Part shown: positions 8,214-16,301 of the stretch, one piece after another
How positions within the stretch are numbered: the stretch's first letter is position 1
Layout of the letters: every line of letters starts with the position of its first letter
Source: JAAYAY01 sp964429355
GTDB taxonomy: Bacteria > Planctomycetota > Planctomycetia > Pirellulales > Thermoguttaceae
Assembly (NCBI GenBank): GCA_964429355.1
Contig: CAYSCH010000087.1
Location: 1-27,455 of the forward strand
Length of the DNA stretch: 27,455 nt
Reading direction: 5' to 3'
Made by a program: the position numbers and the translations under genes
Notes under the pieces: model-generated
What the model was told of the DNA's origin: nothing
What the model saw: only the letters and a program-made list of their open reading frames with translations
Database searches by the model: none

Positions 8214-9368
8214 TTATGGCACGAGGGTGTTGCGGAGAAAGATGTGGAGATTTCCGTTCCAGGGTTTGGTGCAGATGTCGATGTCGCCGTCTTGATCGAC
8301 GTCGGCGGCCTTGGCCTCGTGGCAGCGCTTGCCGGTCAGGATCAAGTGCTCCTGCCAACGGCCGGCCTTGCCGTCGAGATTCTCCCAGATGAAACACTGG
8401 TGAGGTTCTGTGGATAGAGGGCCGCCGCCGGAGAAGACGTCGAGGTCGCCGTCGTTGTCGAAATCGGCCAGCGCGAGGGAATGGAAATCCTGCTGCGTGT
8501 GCTCGGGGGAAATCGGCCGGTAGCGCCACTGGCGGCCTTGCTCCGAGTTTTCGAACCAGAAGACCCGGCCGTCGGTGCAATCGGCCTCGGCCTGGACGAC
8601 GTCGTTGTCGCCATCGCGATCCATATCGAAGACCCAGCTCTTCAGCGCCAGACCGAATCGATCGGGGCGGCTTCCGCCGGCGGGGACGAGCGTGGCATGC
8701 AGGCTCCAGGTGAGTCCTTTGCCGTCGGCGTTCTCGAACCAGGCATCGCCGCGGACGATGTCGTTGTCGCCATCGCCGTCGAGATCGCCTACGCCCTTGG
8801 GATCGACGCCGCCGTGGATGCCTTCGCCGACCTTGTGTTCGGTCCACTTCTCCGTGGGCGGATCTGGAATCGAATACCAGGCCACCAAGACGTGGGCCTT
8901 GTTGTCGCTGCAGGCGACCAGATCGAGCCGTCCGTCGCCATCGATATCGGCGGCAACGTTGTCGTGGCAGGAGATGGCGCCGTTTTCGAAGCGTTCGAAC
9001 TGTTCCGTTTGCGGCTTGCCGGTGTTTCGATACCAGGCGGTGCCTGAAACCTGATCGATCCAGCCATCGCCGTCGATATCGAAGGCACAGCCGCCGACGT
9101 CGGTCTTGGCGCCTTCCCCCATGTCGTGCCGGATCCAGCGATCGGGATTCTGATACTCGAACCACCACATCTTGCCCGACTGGCCGACGACCCAGTCGAG
9201 ATCGCCGTCCTTGTCGATATCCACCAGCGAGGTCTGGCCCATGGAATGGCCGACCTGGGCGATTTCGTGGCACTGGAATGTGGGGAAGGCGTCGGCGGCT
9301 GATGCCACCGCTGATAAGGGCAATACTGCCAGGAGAGAGAGCAGAAAGGGGGTGGTCTTGGGAATCAT
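8214..9368 (-). CDS. Secreted FG-GAP/VCBS repeat protein
   Basis: A 384-residue protein with a clear signal peptide (MIPKTTPFLLSLLAVLPLSAVASA) and ATG at 9368 preceded by GGGAG. The mature part carries repeated calcium-binding loops such as DIDKDGDLDWV, DIDGDGWIDQV, DIDGDGRLDLV, DLDGDGDNDIV, DMDRDGDNDVV, DFDNDGDLDVF and DVDQDGDIDIC. The seven loops are consistent with a seven-bladed integrin-alpha-like beta-propeller. Such proteins are abundant in planctomycetes and are thought to serve in extracellular binding or adhesion. No enzymatic domain is attached. It is monocistronic as far as I can see. Confidence 0.9.
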   Translation of the reverse strand: MIPKTTPFLLSLLAVLPLSAVASAADAFPTFQCHEIAQVGHSMGQTSLVDIDKDGDLDWVVGQSGKMWWFEYQNPDRWIRHDMGEGAKTDVGGCAFDIDGDGWIDQVSGTAWYRNTGKPQTEQFERFENGAISCHDNVAADIDGDGRLDLVACSDNKAHVLVAWYSIPDPPTEKWTEHKVGEGIHGGVDPKGVGDLDGDGDNDIVRGDAWFENADGKGLTWSLHATLVPAGGSRPDRFGLALKSWVFDMDRDGDNDVVQAEADCTDGRVFWFENSEQGRQWRYRPISPEHTQQDFHSLALADFDNDGDLDVFSGGGPLSTEPHQCFIWENLDGKAGRWQEHLILTGKRCHEAKAADVDQDGDIDICTKPWNGNLHIFLRNTLVP

Positions 9369-9506
9369 GGTTTGGGCTCCCGCGATTTGGCCAGTACTCT
9401 TTGCGAGGCGGTGTCGGACGACACCGCACGAAGAGCCAGTATACTCGACGGCGAGGGAGAAAGGGATTTGGAGCGGCTGCCAGAACTGCCGATTGTTTTG
9501 GAGAAC

Positions 9507-9619
9507 GCAGGCTAGAGGCTGGACACCACAGAAGCGCGGGGCAAGCCCGGCAAGCCCACGCGGCTATCATGGTGACGACCGAGTGTTCTGACGGAAGCAG
9601 GCTAAAGCCTGGACTCCAA
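9507..9619. repeat. Two copies of the CAGGCT-AA-AGCCTG palindromic repeat
   Basis: GCAGGCTAGAGGCTGGACACCA at 9507-9528 and GCAGGCTAAAGCCTGGACTCCAA at 9597-9619 are related. A third copy is at 19666-19688. The core is a near-perfect palindrome. The second copy supplies the last five sense codons and the stop of the UxaA large-subunit gene (stop at 9602). Confidence 0.7.
9535..9570. repeat. REP-like element, copy A
   Basis: CGCGGGG ... GCCCACGCGGCTATCAT. The same ends occur at 25918-25944 and, partly, at 25970-25989. This copy contains an internal 9-base tandem duplication of GGCAAGCCC, so its loop is longer. The outer CGCGGG and CCCACGCG arms can pair with one bulged A. Confidence 0.7.
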
Positions 9620-10801
9620 CGGCAGGCAGGCCGGGCCGATGGGGTCGAAGGTCTTGTAGGTGAGGATGAACTCCTGGTGGCCGAGGGCCTCGCTGCGGGT
9701 GGGGGTGCCAGAGGCGGCTGCTGTGACCTGGTCGACGATTTCGTGACCCACTTCGTCGAGGGTAGCGTTTCCTTCGAGGATGCGGCCGGCGTTGACGTCC
9801 ATGTCGCCCTCCATGCGGCGGAAGGTGTCGGGGTTGGCGCAGACCTTGATGACCGGGGAGATGGCGGAGCCGACGACCGAGCCACGGCCGGTGGTGAAGA
9901 GGGTCAGGTGGGCGCCGGAGGCGATCATTTCGACGATCTCGGCGTTGTCGGAGATATTGGGGAAGCCGAAGCGGGGCTGGCCATCGGGCACCACGTCCAT
10001 CAGGTACAGCCCGCCGCGGGGCGGGATGTCGCCGGGCTTGATCAGCCCGGAGATGGTCGACTTGCCGCTCTTGCTGTAGGCGCCGAGGGATTTTTCTTCG
10101 ATGGTCGTGAGGCCGCCGTCGGCGTTGCCGGGGGCGAAACTGCTGTGACCAAAGGTGGTGTAGTAACGGGCGGCTTTCTCGACGGAGGCGATGATTTCGC
10201 GGCCGAGCGGTTCGGTAGCGGCGCGGTCGGCCATGAAGTGCTCACAGCCGATAAGCTCGCCGGTCTCTTCGAAAATGACGGTTGCCCCCTGGTCGACGAG
10301 GAGGTCGCTGGCCCGGCCGACAGCCGGGTTGGCTGAGAGGCCGCTGGTGGCGTCGGAGCCGCCGCAGATGACGCCCACGATCAGGTCGCTGACGTTCATC
10401 GCTGCGGTGGGCGTGGTGTCGAGGGCCGGGAGGGTCTCGTCGATCCACTGGCGGCCTTCGCGGATGGAGCTGGCGGTGCCGCCGGTTTCCTGAATGACGA
10501 GGGTGTGGACGGGCCGTCCGCTGGCCTGGATCGTGCGTGCCAGGCCGGAGCGGTCGAAACTCTCGCAGCCGAGGGAGACGAGGAGGGCGGCGCCGACGTT
10601 GGGATGGGTGGCGAGCCGGCGCATGATCCGATCGGCATAGGCATTGGGGAAGCAGCCGGGGAAGCCGATGAGGTGAACCTGGCGATCGCGGAAGGACCAG
10701 GCGATCTCGCGGGCCACATGGTGGGCGCATTCGACGAGGTAGGCGACGATGACGACGTTGCGGATGCCTTTACGGCCGTCGGAGCGGAGGTAGGATTTCA
10801 T
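9602..10801 (-). CDS. UxaA-family dehydratase, large subunit
   Basis: A 399-residue protein equivalent to the C-terminal catalytic part of altronate/galactarate dehydratase (UxaA/GarD). Family features are 'RSDGRKGIRN' near the N-terminus, 'GFPGCFPN', 'CGGSDATSGLSANPAVG', and the long 'GNADGGLTTIEEKSLGAYSKSGKS' segment. These enzymes remove water from sugar acids using an iron centre. ATG 10801 is chosen over upstream in-frame codons because AGGGAG lies five bases before it and the family starts here. The SAF-domain small subunit is encoded just upstream (11064-11366), so the enzyme is split, as in SuyAB sulfolactate sulfo-lyase and some altronate dehydratases. Which substrate applies cannot be told. 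The last five codons fall inside a dispersed repeat. Confidence 0.88.
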   Translation of the reverse strand: MKSYLRSDGRKGIRNVVIVAYLVECAHHVAREIAWSFRDRQVHLIGFPGCFPNAYADRIMRRLATHPNVGAALLVSLGCESFDRSGLARTIQASGRPVHTLVIQETGGTASSIREGRQWIDETLPALDTTPTAAMNVSDLIVGVICGGSDATSGLSANPAVGRASDLLVDQGATVIFEETGELIGCEHFMADRAATEPLGREIIASVEKAARYYTTFGHSSFAPGNADGGLTTIEEKSLGAYSKSGKSTISGLIKPGDIPPRGGLYLMDVVPDGQPRFGFPNISDNAEIVEMIASGAHLTLFTTGRGSVVGSAISPVIKVCANPDTFRRMEGDMDVNAGRILEGNATLDEVGHEIVDQVTAAASGTPTRSEALGHQEFILTYKTFDPIGPACLPLESRL

Positions 10802-10884
10802 GAGTACTCCCTCATACCACATCGAAAGCGGCGTGTGACGCAAAGCTCTGCTTAATCCTATTGAGCACGATGATCGTACCGGTA

Positions 10885-11046
10885 TTACTTCCGTCTGCGT
10901 TCATTTCCGGTCATCCTGGCAAGAATGTGAAGTGCGTAAAGGACGACGACACACCAAAGCAGAAGTGGACTTTTATGTTCAGTGACGCTGAAAGCGTAGA
11001 TGACGAGTGCTAGAAAGCCGCATTTCAGCAGGAAATCTTCTCGCAT
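10885..11046 (-). CDS. Small membrane protein between the two UxaA subunits
   Basis: A 53-residue frame from ATG 11046; an in-frame TTG at 11067 overlaps the stop of the SAF subunit gene (TTGA), which would allow translational coupling. Only a weak GGTGG precedes the ATG. The product has two hydrophobic segments ('FLLKCGFLALVIYAFSV' and 'LLLWCVVVLYALHILA') and a basic tail ending RRRK, which looks like a genuine small inner-membrane protein. Base composition here appears less GC-rich than in the flanking genes. I recognise no family. It may be a real small gene or a chance frame in a long spacer. Confidence 0.45.
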   Translation of the reverse strand: MREDFLLKCGFLALVIYAFSVTEHKSPLLLWCVVVLYALHILARMTGNERRRK

Positions 11047-11063
11047 GACACCACCAAAGAATG

Positions 11064-11366
11064 TCAAATCGTTTCGTAGTTGGCGCCGCGGGCGTAGGTG
11101 GGGAGGTAGTCGCTCTTGAGGTTGTGGGTGTGGACGTACTGGCCGGGGCGGATGGGCTGGGTGGCGGAACCGATCGGGGCGCCATACTTGAGGACTTTCT
11201 CGCCAACGGCGATCGGGCGGACGGCGATCTTGTGGCCGGTGGGGACTTCTTGGGGGATGGTCACATCGCGACCGTCGATCTGGATGGTCTCGCCGGCCTG
11301 GATGGTGGTACGGGCGGCACAGATATTGTCGTCCGGGGAGAGCTGGAGGAGGCGGGGGTCGGTCAT
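11064..11366 (-). CDS. UxaA-family dehydratase, small (SAF domain) subunit
   Basis: A 100-residue SAF-domain protein matching the N-terminal domain of UxaA: 'GHKIAVRPIAVGEKVLKYGAPIG' followed by 'IRPGQYVHTHNLKSDYL' (the conserved H-T-H-N-L). It pairs with the large subunit at 9602-10801 on the same strand, so the enzyme is encoded by two genes with a small frame between. No Shine-Dalgarno-like sequence precedes ATG 11366. Instead the gap to the upstream gene is a run of TGACC-type heptamers, the last of which overlaps the start codon (ATGACC). Confidence 0.88.
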   Translation of the reverse strand: MTDPRLLQLSPDDNICAARTTIQAGETIQIDGRDVTIPQEVPTGHKIAVRPIAVGEKVLKYGAPIGSATQPIRPGQYVHTHNLKSDYLPTYARGANYETI

Positions 11367-11370
11367 GGTA

Positions 11371-11415
11371 GAGGTCAGAGGTCAGAGGTAGGTCAGAGGT
11401 CAGGGGACAGGGTCA
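11371..11415. repeat. Imperfect heptamer array between metallopeptidase and SAF genes
   Basis: On the plus strand: GAGGTCA twice, GAGGTA, GGTCA, GAGGTCA, GGGGACA and GGGTCA, filling almost all of the 50-base gap. The units match the more regular array at 11812-11874. In the mRNA sense the unit is TGACCTC-like. Confidence 0.8.
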
Positions 11416-11416
11416 T

Positions 11417-11812
11417 TTAGCCGTAGCCTAGTTCGTCGAGTTCGTCTTCGTCGAGGCCGTGGTGGTGGGCCAGTTCGTGGAGGACGGTGACGCGTATCTC
11501 TTCGAAGAGGGCGTCGTCGGTGAGGCGTCCGTAATTGGAGCGGGCGGCGGAAAGGATGCCTTCGCGATAGATGGTGACCACGTTGGGCAGGTTGCCTGAG
11601 TGGAGGATGCTTTCATCGGTGATCGGAATGCCGGTGAACAGCCCGCACAACTGATCGCGGCGACGGGCACCGGTGCTGCGCATGACCTCCTGCGACGGAT
11701 AGTCCTCCACATGGATGGGTACCCGCTCGATGAGCTCGTGGATGTAGTCGGGCAGTTCGTCGAGCACCTCTTCAAGGAGGCGGTCGAAGCGATCGCGAAT
11801 GGCCTGGTTCAT
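11417..11812 (-). CDS. Zincin-like metallopeptidase family protein
   Basis: A 131-residue protein with HELAHHHGLDEDEL at 112-125, the HExxHxxGxxD zinc site of the small bacterial 'metallopeptidase family' (Zincin_1/DUF1025 type), in the usual place near the C-terminus. H112, E113, H116 and D121 or the following acidic residues are the candidate catalytic and ligand residues. The length is normal for the family. Substrates of this family are not known. It is cytoplasmic, with no signal peptide. Start ATG 11812 directly abuts a 7-nt tandem repeat array and has no Shine-Dalgarno sequence. Same-strand neighbours lie 59 and 50 bases away. Confidence 0.88.
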   Translation of the reverse strand: MNQAIRDRFDRLLEEVLDELPDYIHELIERVPIHVEDYPSQEVMRSTGARRRDQLCGLFTGIPITDESILHSGNLPNVVTIYREGILSAARSNYGRLTDDALFEEIRVTVLHELAHHHGLDEDELDELGYG

Positions 11813-11874
11813 CGGTCAGGGGTCAGAGATCAGAGGTCACTGGTCAGAGGTCACTGGTCACTGGTCAGGGGTCA
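11812..11874. repeat. Nine-unit 7-nt tandem array (NNGGTCA) between genes
   Basis: The unit ends (TCA) fall at 11818, 11825, 11832, 11839, 11846, 11853, 11860, 11867 and 11874, in exact 7-base register. Units are tcggtca, ggggtca, gagatca, gaggtca, ctggtca, gaggtca, ctggtca, ctggtca and ggggtca. In the sense of transcription each unit reads TGACCNN (one TGATC). The first TGA is the actual stop codon of the 923-residue gene and the last unit ends at the next start codon. Confidence 0.92.
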
Positions 11875-14643
11875 GGAAGCGGTCGTTGGTGCGGCGGGGA
11901 CGGGCGTGGGAGGGGGAACGGGTGCAGGTGCAGGGGAAGACGCGGGAGCGGCGTCCTCGGATTCGTGTGGCGCGGGCCGGGGAATGGGATGGAGCATGAG
12001 GACTTCGGCGTGGACGTTGAGGGTTTCGGGGAGGATCTGTATTTCGGCCTTCAGGCCGCGGAACCAATTCAGGGGCGGGGCCACGAAGCCCTCGGGGGCG
12101 GGCTCCGGCAGGAGGCCGCGGGACGACGGGCCGACGAGGGCGGGAGATGTCCACCACTGGAGGCCGGAGGATTCTTCCAGGCGGTATTGCCCGCCGAGGG
12201 GGCAGATCAGTCTGGCATCGAGGATGTCTTCGGCGGTCGCGAGGCATTCCGCAACGGGCACGCCGAGTTGCTGGTTCAACTGGTGCATGAGGCGAAGGTT
12301 ACCGCGAGAGGTTTCGGCGGTTCGGGCATAGCCGAGGTCATTCAGAAGCGGCATGATTCGGGCCCGGGTGACGTCGCCCACGTCGAGGCGGAACTGGGCC
12401 GGTTTTTCGGCTTCCAGATAACGGAGCTGGGGAGCCAGGTCGGCCAGGACCTGCTGCTGGAAGGAGAAGAGGGTAAAAGTACCCATGGAGAGCCGCCATC
12501 CACCGAGGGCGTTTCGGGCATAGCCGGCCGGATCGGTGGGGGAGAACAGTCCGAAGTTGAGGAGGCCGAGAGGGCCGAGAGGGCCGTCGGCTCCCAGGTA
12601 GCCAACGAGGAGATTGCGGAAGATGCCGCCGGGCAGAAGACCGCCTTCCTGGGGAATTGCCGGCGGGTTGACGTCCTGGAGGCCGCCAAAGATCCGCTGA
12701 TCCTTCAGAACCGCCTCGAAGGATCCGAGGTTCTGCGGTATGGGGGCGAGCTGGTAGGTATCGGCCGGGCCGAACCGTTGCTGGAGGCGATCGAAGTTGG
12801 ATCGCGAGAAGGGCATCATGCGTGCGTCGACGACCACCTTCTCCAACTTCTTTTCGGGGTTCGATCGCTGGACACCGATCACGACGGGATCGAGATTGCC
12901 CCAGTTCCGGCCATAGTATTCCACGAACTGCCGGTAGTCGGCGGCCTCGGTGGCAGTCACGTTCTCGACGGACACATCGAGGATCGGCAGAAACGCCCCC
13001 CGCCGGCCGCGGAGTGAATCGTAGACGTCTCCGTCGCGCAGGACGGCACGGCTCCCATCAGGACGGGGGCCAAACTCGGCGGGGAGGAAGCCGTTTTTGA
13101 CCAGGGCCTCAATGGAAGCATCGGGGGCCGCTTCGGAGCGGGCGGCGAGCCGGGCCAGCTTGACCAGTTCAATGTCGGCAATGGCCTGCAGGCGACGGCG
13201 GGTTTCGATCCGATAGCGGGGGCTCACCAGATGGTCGAAGAAGGGCTCCGACATATAGATGAAGACGGTGTCGCTTCGCTCGATGGGGAATAGGTGCCGG
13301 GCATGGCGGAAGGCCGGGAGCGATCCGAGGGCTGTCGCCTGATCGGCGCCGGTTTCCAGGAATCGTTCCATCAGGCGGCGTGAACGGGTGACGAAGTGGA
13401 ACATTCCATCGACGGCGTAGAAGGAGCGGACGCGCCCATCGGGTGTGGAGAGAAGAGAAACGTCGCGTCCGGCGATCTTGACGGTTTCTTCGGCCACTTC
13501 CTTGTCGGCCTGGAGCCGCTCGGCACGCTGGCGTTTGAAATCGGCGCCGAGGACCAGATTGTTCTTCGCATGGAAGAGGAGACCGAAGCAACCGCCGTCC
13601 TGGAAGTAGATGTCGGTGCCGACGATCGCCACGTCTTCGATGACCGTTGGGCCGAGGAGGCGGGCCATGGCCGACTGCTGGAGGATCAAGGCCTCTTCCA
13701 TGCGTCGCGACATACCGTAGTCGAGTCCGCGGAGCGAGAGGAGGTTCTGGGCATCTCCGCCCCATGTCTTGAGCGTGTCCTGGAGCCAGAGGAAGTTCAG
13801 GAAGGTGCCGAAGCGGATGTAGATGCACTCGGCCGGCACATGCATGGCCATAGGCTCGATCTTGACGTCGTCGGGCACTTCCGGAACCGGCGCGGCTGCT
13901 GCAGGGATTGGGGCCGGCAGAGGCTGATCGGCCGGTTCGAGGAGGGATTGGTCACCGAGGATGCGGCGCCGTTCGAACTGGATCTTGACCTGCTCGGCTA
14001 CCAGCGAGAGGCCGACCTTCTCGTCGATGTCTTTGAAAAGGATCCCCTTTCGGTCGGCGGCGGGTGGTTCCAGGCCATGGCGACGGGCGATGGTGGCGGT
14101 CATGTAGTTCTGGACGACGGGGGGATAATCGTCTTTGTGCTCGAGCAGGCCCGGGCGGTCCGTATACTGGCGCCACCAATCGGCCAGGAGCCGCTCGTAG
14201 GCACGGTCGCCAGCACGCAGCGGCACGGTCAAATAGTCGGTGCGGGTTGACTGGATCGTCACCTCAAGCGGCTCGGTTCCTTGGAAGAGGAAGTAGATGA
14301 CGGCGGTGGGAGGCCGGTCGAGCAGGCCGCCGAGCAACTGGCCAATCGCGCGCCCTCGCCTGGGGAGTCGGTTGGTGACCATGCCGGGGATTTCGCGGAC
14401 CACGCCGGGGATTTGCTGGCGCTGGATGGCGGGGTAGAGAACACGGCCGTTGGGCTCGGAGATTGCCAGTCCTTGGACTCCCAGGAGGGGCGAGTACTGA
14501 TCCTCAGGCAAACGGACCTCGATCCGGCCGACGCCGAAGGGTTCGCCGGGTATGGCCTCGACTCGGTACTGGGCCACGGCTGTCTGGACCACGCCCAGAA
14601 GGAGAATTGCGATTGCTCCGAGCCACGTTGTTCCGAAATGCAT
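11872..14643 (-). CDS. Large secreted protein of unknown function
   Basis: A 923-residue protein with signal peptide (MHFGTTWLGAIAILLLGVVQTAVAQ) and ATG 14643 preceded by GGAGG at good spacing. I recognise no characterised domain. Visible features are a Pro/Ala-rich linker around residues 240-262 and a long mixed alpha/beta central part with 'LSLRGLDYGMSRRMEEALILQQSAMARLLGP'. A glycine/leucine-rich stretch follows ('LLVGYLGADGPLGPLGLLNFGLF'), then a Pro/Ala-rich C-terminal tail of about 35 residues. It is probably periplasmic or surface-located. It heads the same-strand cluster with the metallopeptidase and UxaA genes. The stop codon is the first TGA of the heptamer array. Confidence 0.8.
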   Translation of the reverse strand: MHFGTTWLGAIAILLLGVVQTAVAQYRVEAIPGEPFGVGRIEVRLPEDQYSPLLGVQGLAISEPNGRVLYPAIQRQQIPGVVREIPGMVTNRLPRRGRAIGQLLGGLLDRPPTAVIYFLFQGTEPLEVTIQSTRTDYLTVPLRAGDRAYERLLADWWRQYTDRPGLLEHKDDYPPVVQNYMTATIARRHGLEPPAADRKGILFKDIDEKVGLSLVAEQVKIQFERRRILGDQSLLEPADQPLPAPIPAAAAPVPEVPDDVKIEPMAMHVPAECIYIRFGTFLNFLWLQDTLKTWGGDAQNLLSLRGLDYGMSRRMEEALILQQSAMARLLGPTVIEDVAIVGTDIYFQDGGCFGLLFHAKNNLVLGADFKRQRAERLQADKEVAEETVKIAGRDVSLLSTPDGRVRSFYAVDGMFHFVTRSRRLMERFLETGADQATALGSLPAFRHARHLFPIERSDTVFIYMSEPFFDHLVSPRYRIETRRRLQAIADIELVKLARLAARSEAAPDASIEALVKNGFLPAEFGPRPDGSRAVLRDGDVYDSLRGRRGAFLPILDVSVENVTATEAADYRQFVEYYGRNWGNLDPVVIGVQRSNPEKKLEKVVVDARMMPFSRSNFDRLQQRFGPADTYQLAPIPQNLGSFEAVLKDQRIFGGLQDVNPPAIPQEGGLLPGGIFRNLLVGYLGADGPLGPLGLLNFGLFSPTDPAGYARNALGGWRLSMGTFTLFSFQQQVLADLAPQLRYLEAEKPAQFRLDVGDVTRARIMPLLNDLGYARTAETSRGNLRLMHQLNQQLGVPVAECLATAEDILDARLICPLGGQYRLEESSGLQWWTSPALVGPSSRGLLPEPAPEGFVAPPLNWFRGLKAEIQILPETLNVHAEVLMLHPIPRPAPHESEDAAPASSPAPAPVPPPTPVPAAPTTAS

Positions 14644-14876
14644 GTCTCAAACCTCCATGGATGCACGACCGATTCCGCGACCTCATTCTACCGTCAGACG
14701 ATCGGGGACCAAGGGCTGCCGGCAGCGCAATTTCTTTTGTGAGGCGGACTTCCCGATTTGTGCCGGTGGCCGATATGATGGTTATTCGTTCGTCAAACCT
14801 TGTTTCACCGGGACGGGCTCGGGGTGGGGACGGTGATCGGCAAAGGGCTGTTTTTGACCTCTTGGAGGCAATCTAG

Positions 14877-16259
14877 GTGCCTCGAACACCAAGCGTCATG
14901 ACTATCAGAACTCGACTTACTCTTCCCCCCCTCTGCGAGTGGATTCGCCGTGTGGACGACCACGCGGAAGCGAGAATCGTGTTGCTCAACCGGGCGGTGG
15001 CGGTTCTAGGGAGAGAGTGCGAGGCATCCGAGGACGAGCGAATCGAGCTTGCGAAAAAACTCGAACGTTGGCGCTACCAGCACATGAATGCGAGGGGGGC
15101 GGTGATCGGGGACGACGACAAGCGATTGCTGGACGCTCTGGACCGGACGGCCAACGAGCTTCTTGGCGGGGGACCGGTCCGCGAGCCTCGCAGGACGAGG
15201 GAGCTCCTGCAGGACGAGTCGCTTATGACGGGGCGGATTGCCGAGGCGAGCGAAATGCTCGGGGAATCGTATCCCCTCGACGATTTGATCGAGCAGGCCA
15301 GGGCGATAACGATCGAGCGGTTTGGTGATCCCGCTTCGACGGAGACACCGGGGGCCGATCGGCGGATGCTGCTGTATGCGCCGCTCTATCTCTCGAATCA
15401 CTGCATCAATTACTGCACCTACTGCGGTTTCCGCCATCCGCTCCAGATCGACCGGGTCCACCTTCGCTTCGACGAGGCGAAGGCCGAGGCCGATATTCTG
15501 ATCGGTAGGGGTTTTCGCCACATACTAGTTTTAGGGGGTGATTTCCCACGATGGACGACGCCAGAGTACTATGCCGAGGTGATCGGGTACCTGACCGAAC
15601 AGGGGGTTTCGGCGGCGGTGGAAATCGCGCCGCAGTCGACTGCCGGTTATAGGAAGCTGGTGGAGGCGGGGACCTGCGGGGTGACGCTCTACCAGGAGAC
15701 CTACGACGAGCGGCGCTACGGGGGGTATCATCCAAGGGGGACGAAGGCGGCGTATGACTGGCGTTTTGAGGGGCTGGATCGGGCAGCCGAGGCGGGCATG
15801 AGGCGGCTGGGATTGGGGATTCTGCTGGGACTGGCCGATCCGGCCGAGGATCTCGGAGCAATGATGCGCCACGCTGCCTATCTCCAGGGGCGTTATCCGG
15901 ACCGGACGATCGCCTTCAGCCTTCCGCGGATTCACGATGCGCCCGAGGGATTCCGGCCGCCCTTCGAGGTAGACGATGATCATTTCATCCGCTACTACTG
16001 CGTGCTGCGGCTGGCCTTTCCGGACTCACCGCTGGTACTTTCGACCCGGGAGAACGCGGAATTGCGGGATCGGCTGGCAACGATCTGCATCACCCAGATG
16101 TCGGCAGGGAGCAGCACGGCCCCGGGGGGCTACCAGTGCACGGAGTGCGAAGGTTCGCGGGAGCAGTTTCCGGTGACGGATCATCGCTCGGTGGAGACGG
16201 TGGCCGGGTGGCTCACGGAGCACGCATTTCGATTGACCTGGGAAATCGCGACGGAGTAG
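14877..16259 (+). CDS. ThiH/HydG-like radical SAM protein
   Basis: A 460-residue protein. GTG 14877 is chosen because GGAGG lies eight bases upstream; ATG 14898 would be too far from it. The radical SAM cluster motif is C176-INY-C180-TY-C183, followed by GFRHP, within 'LLYAPLYLSNHCINYCTYCGF', which is characteristic of the tyrosine lyases ThiH (2-iminoacetate synthase for thiazole) and HydG. The C-terminal 'EQFPVTDHRSVETVAGWL' resembles ThiH. A CxxC (421-424) is present, but the third distal Cys of HydG is missing, which argues against HydG. The N-terminal ~150 residues exceed ThiH length (usually about 370-380). No thiG, thiF or hydrogenase maturation gene is in the window, so its pathway is open. 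Confidence 0.8.
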   Translation: MPRTPSVMTIRTRLTLPPLCEWIRRVDDHAEARIVLLNRAVAVLGRECEASEDERIELAKKLERWRYQHMNARGAVIGDDDKRLLDALDRTANELLGGGPVREPRRTRELLQDESLMTGRIAEASEMLGESYPLDDLIEQARAITIERFGDPASTETPGADRRMLLYAPLYLSNHCINYCTYCGFRHPLQIDRVHLRFDEAKAEADILIGRGFRHILVLGGDFPRWTTPEYYAEVIGYLTEQGVSAAVEIAPQSTAGYRKLVEAGTCGVTLYQETYDERRYGGYHPRGTKAAYDWRFEGLDRAAEAGMRRLGLGILLGLADPAEDLGAMMRHAAYLQGRYPDRTIAFSLPRIHDAPEGFRPPFEVDDDHFIRYYCVLRLAFPDSPLVLSTRENAELRDRLATICITQMSAGSSTAPGGYQCTECEGSREQFPVTDHRSVETVAGWLTEHAFRLTWEIATE

Positions 16260-16301
16260 AGTGGGGGGAGAGACAGGTCCTCTGCGCGGGAGGAGCTTCG
16301 C

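Noticed and set aside
8170..9885. 571-codon minus-strand frame overlapping the FG-GAP gene
   Set aside because: Low-complexity Arg/Ser/Pro translation, out of frame with the clear FG-GAP repeats.
9278..10336. 352-codon plus-strand frame
   Set aside because: Gly/Val/Asp-rich antisense translation of the UxaA large subunit.
11812..11874. CRISPR array
   Set aside because: Units are 7 bases with no spacers; it is a simple tandem repeat and no cas genes are nearby.
14877..16259. HydG (hydrogenase maturation)
   Set aside because: The third distal cysteine of the HydG C-terminal motif is missing and no hydrogenase genes are nearby.
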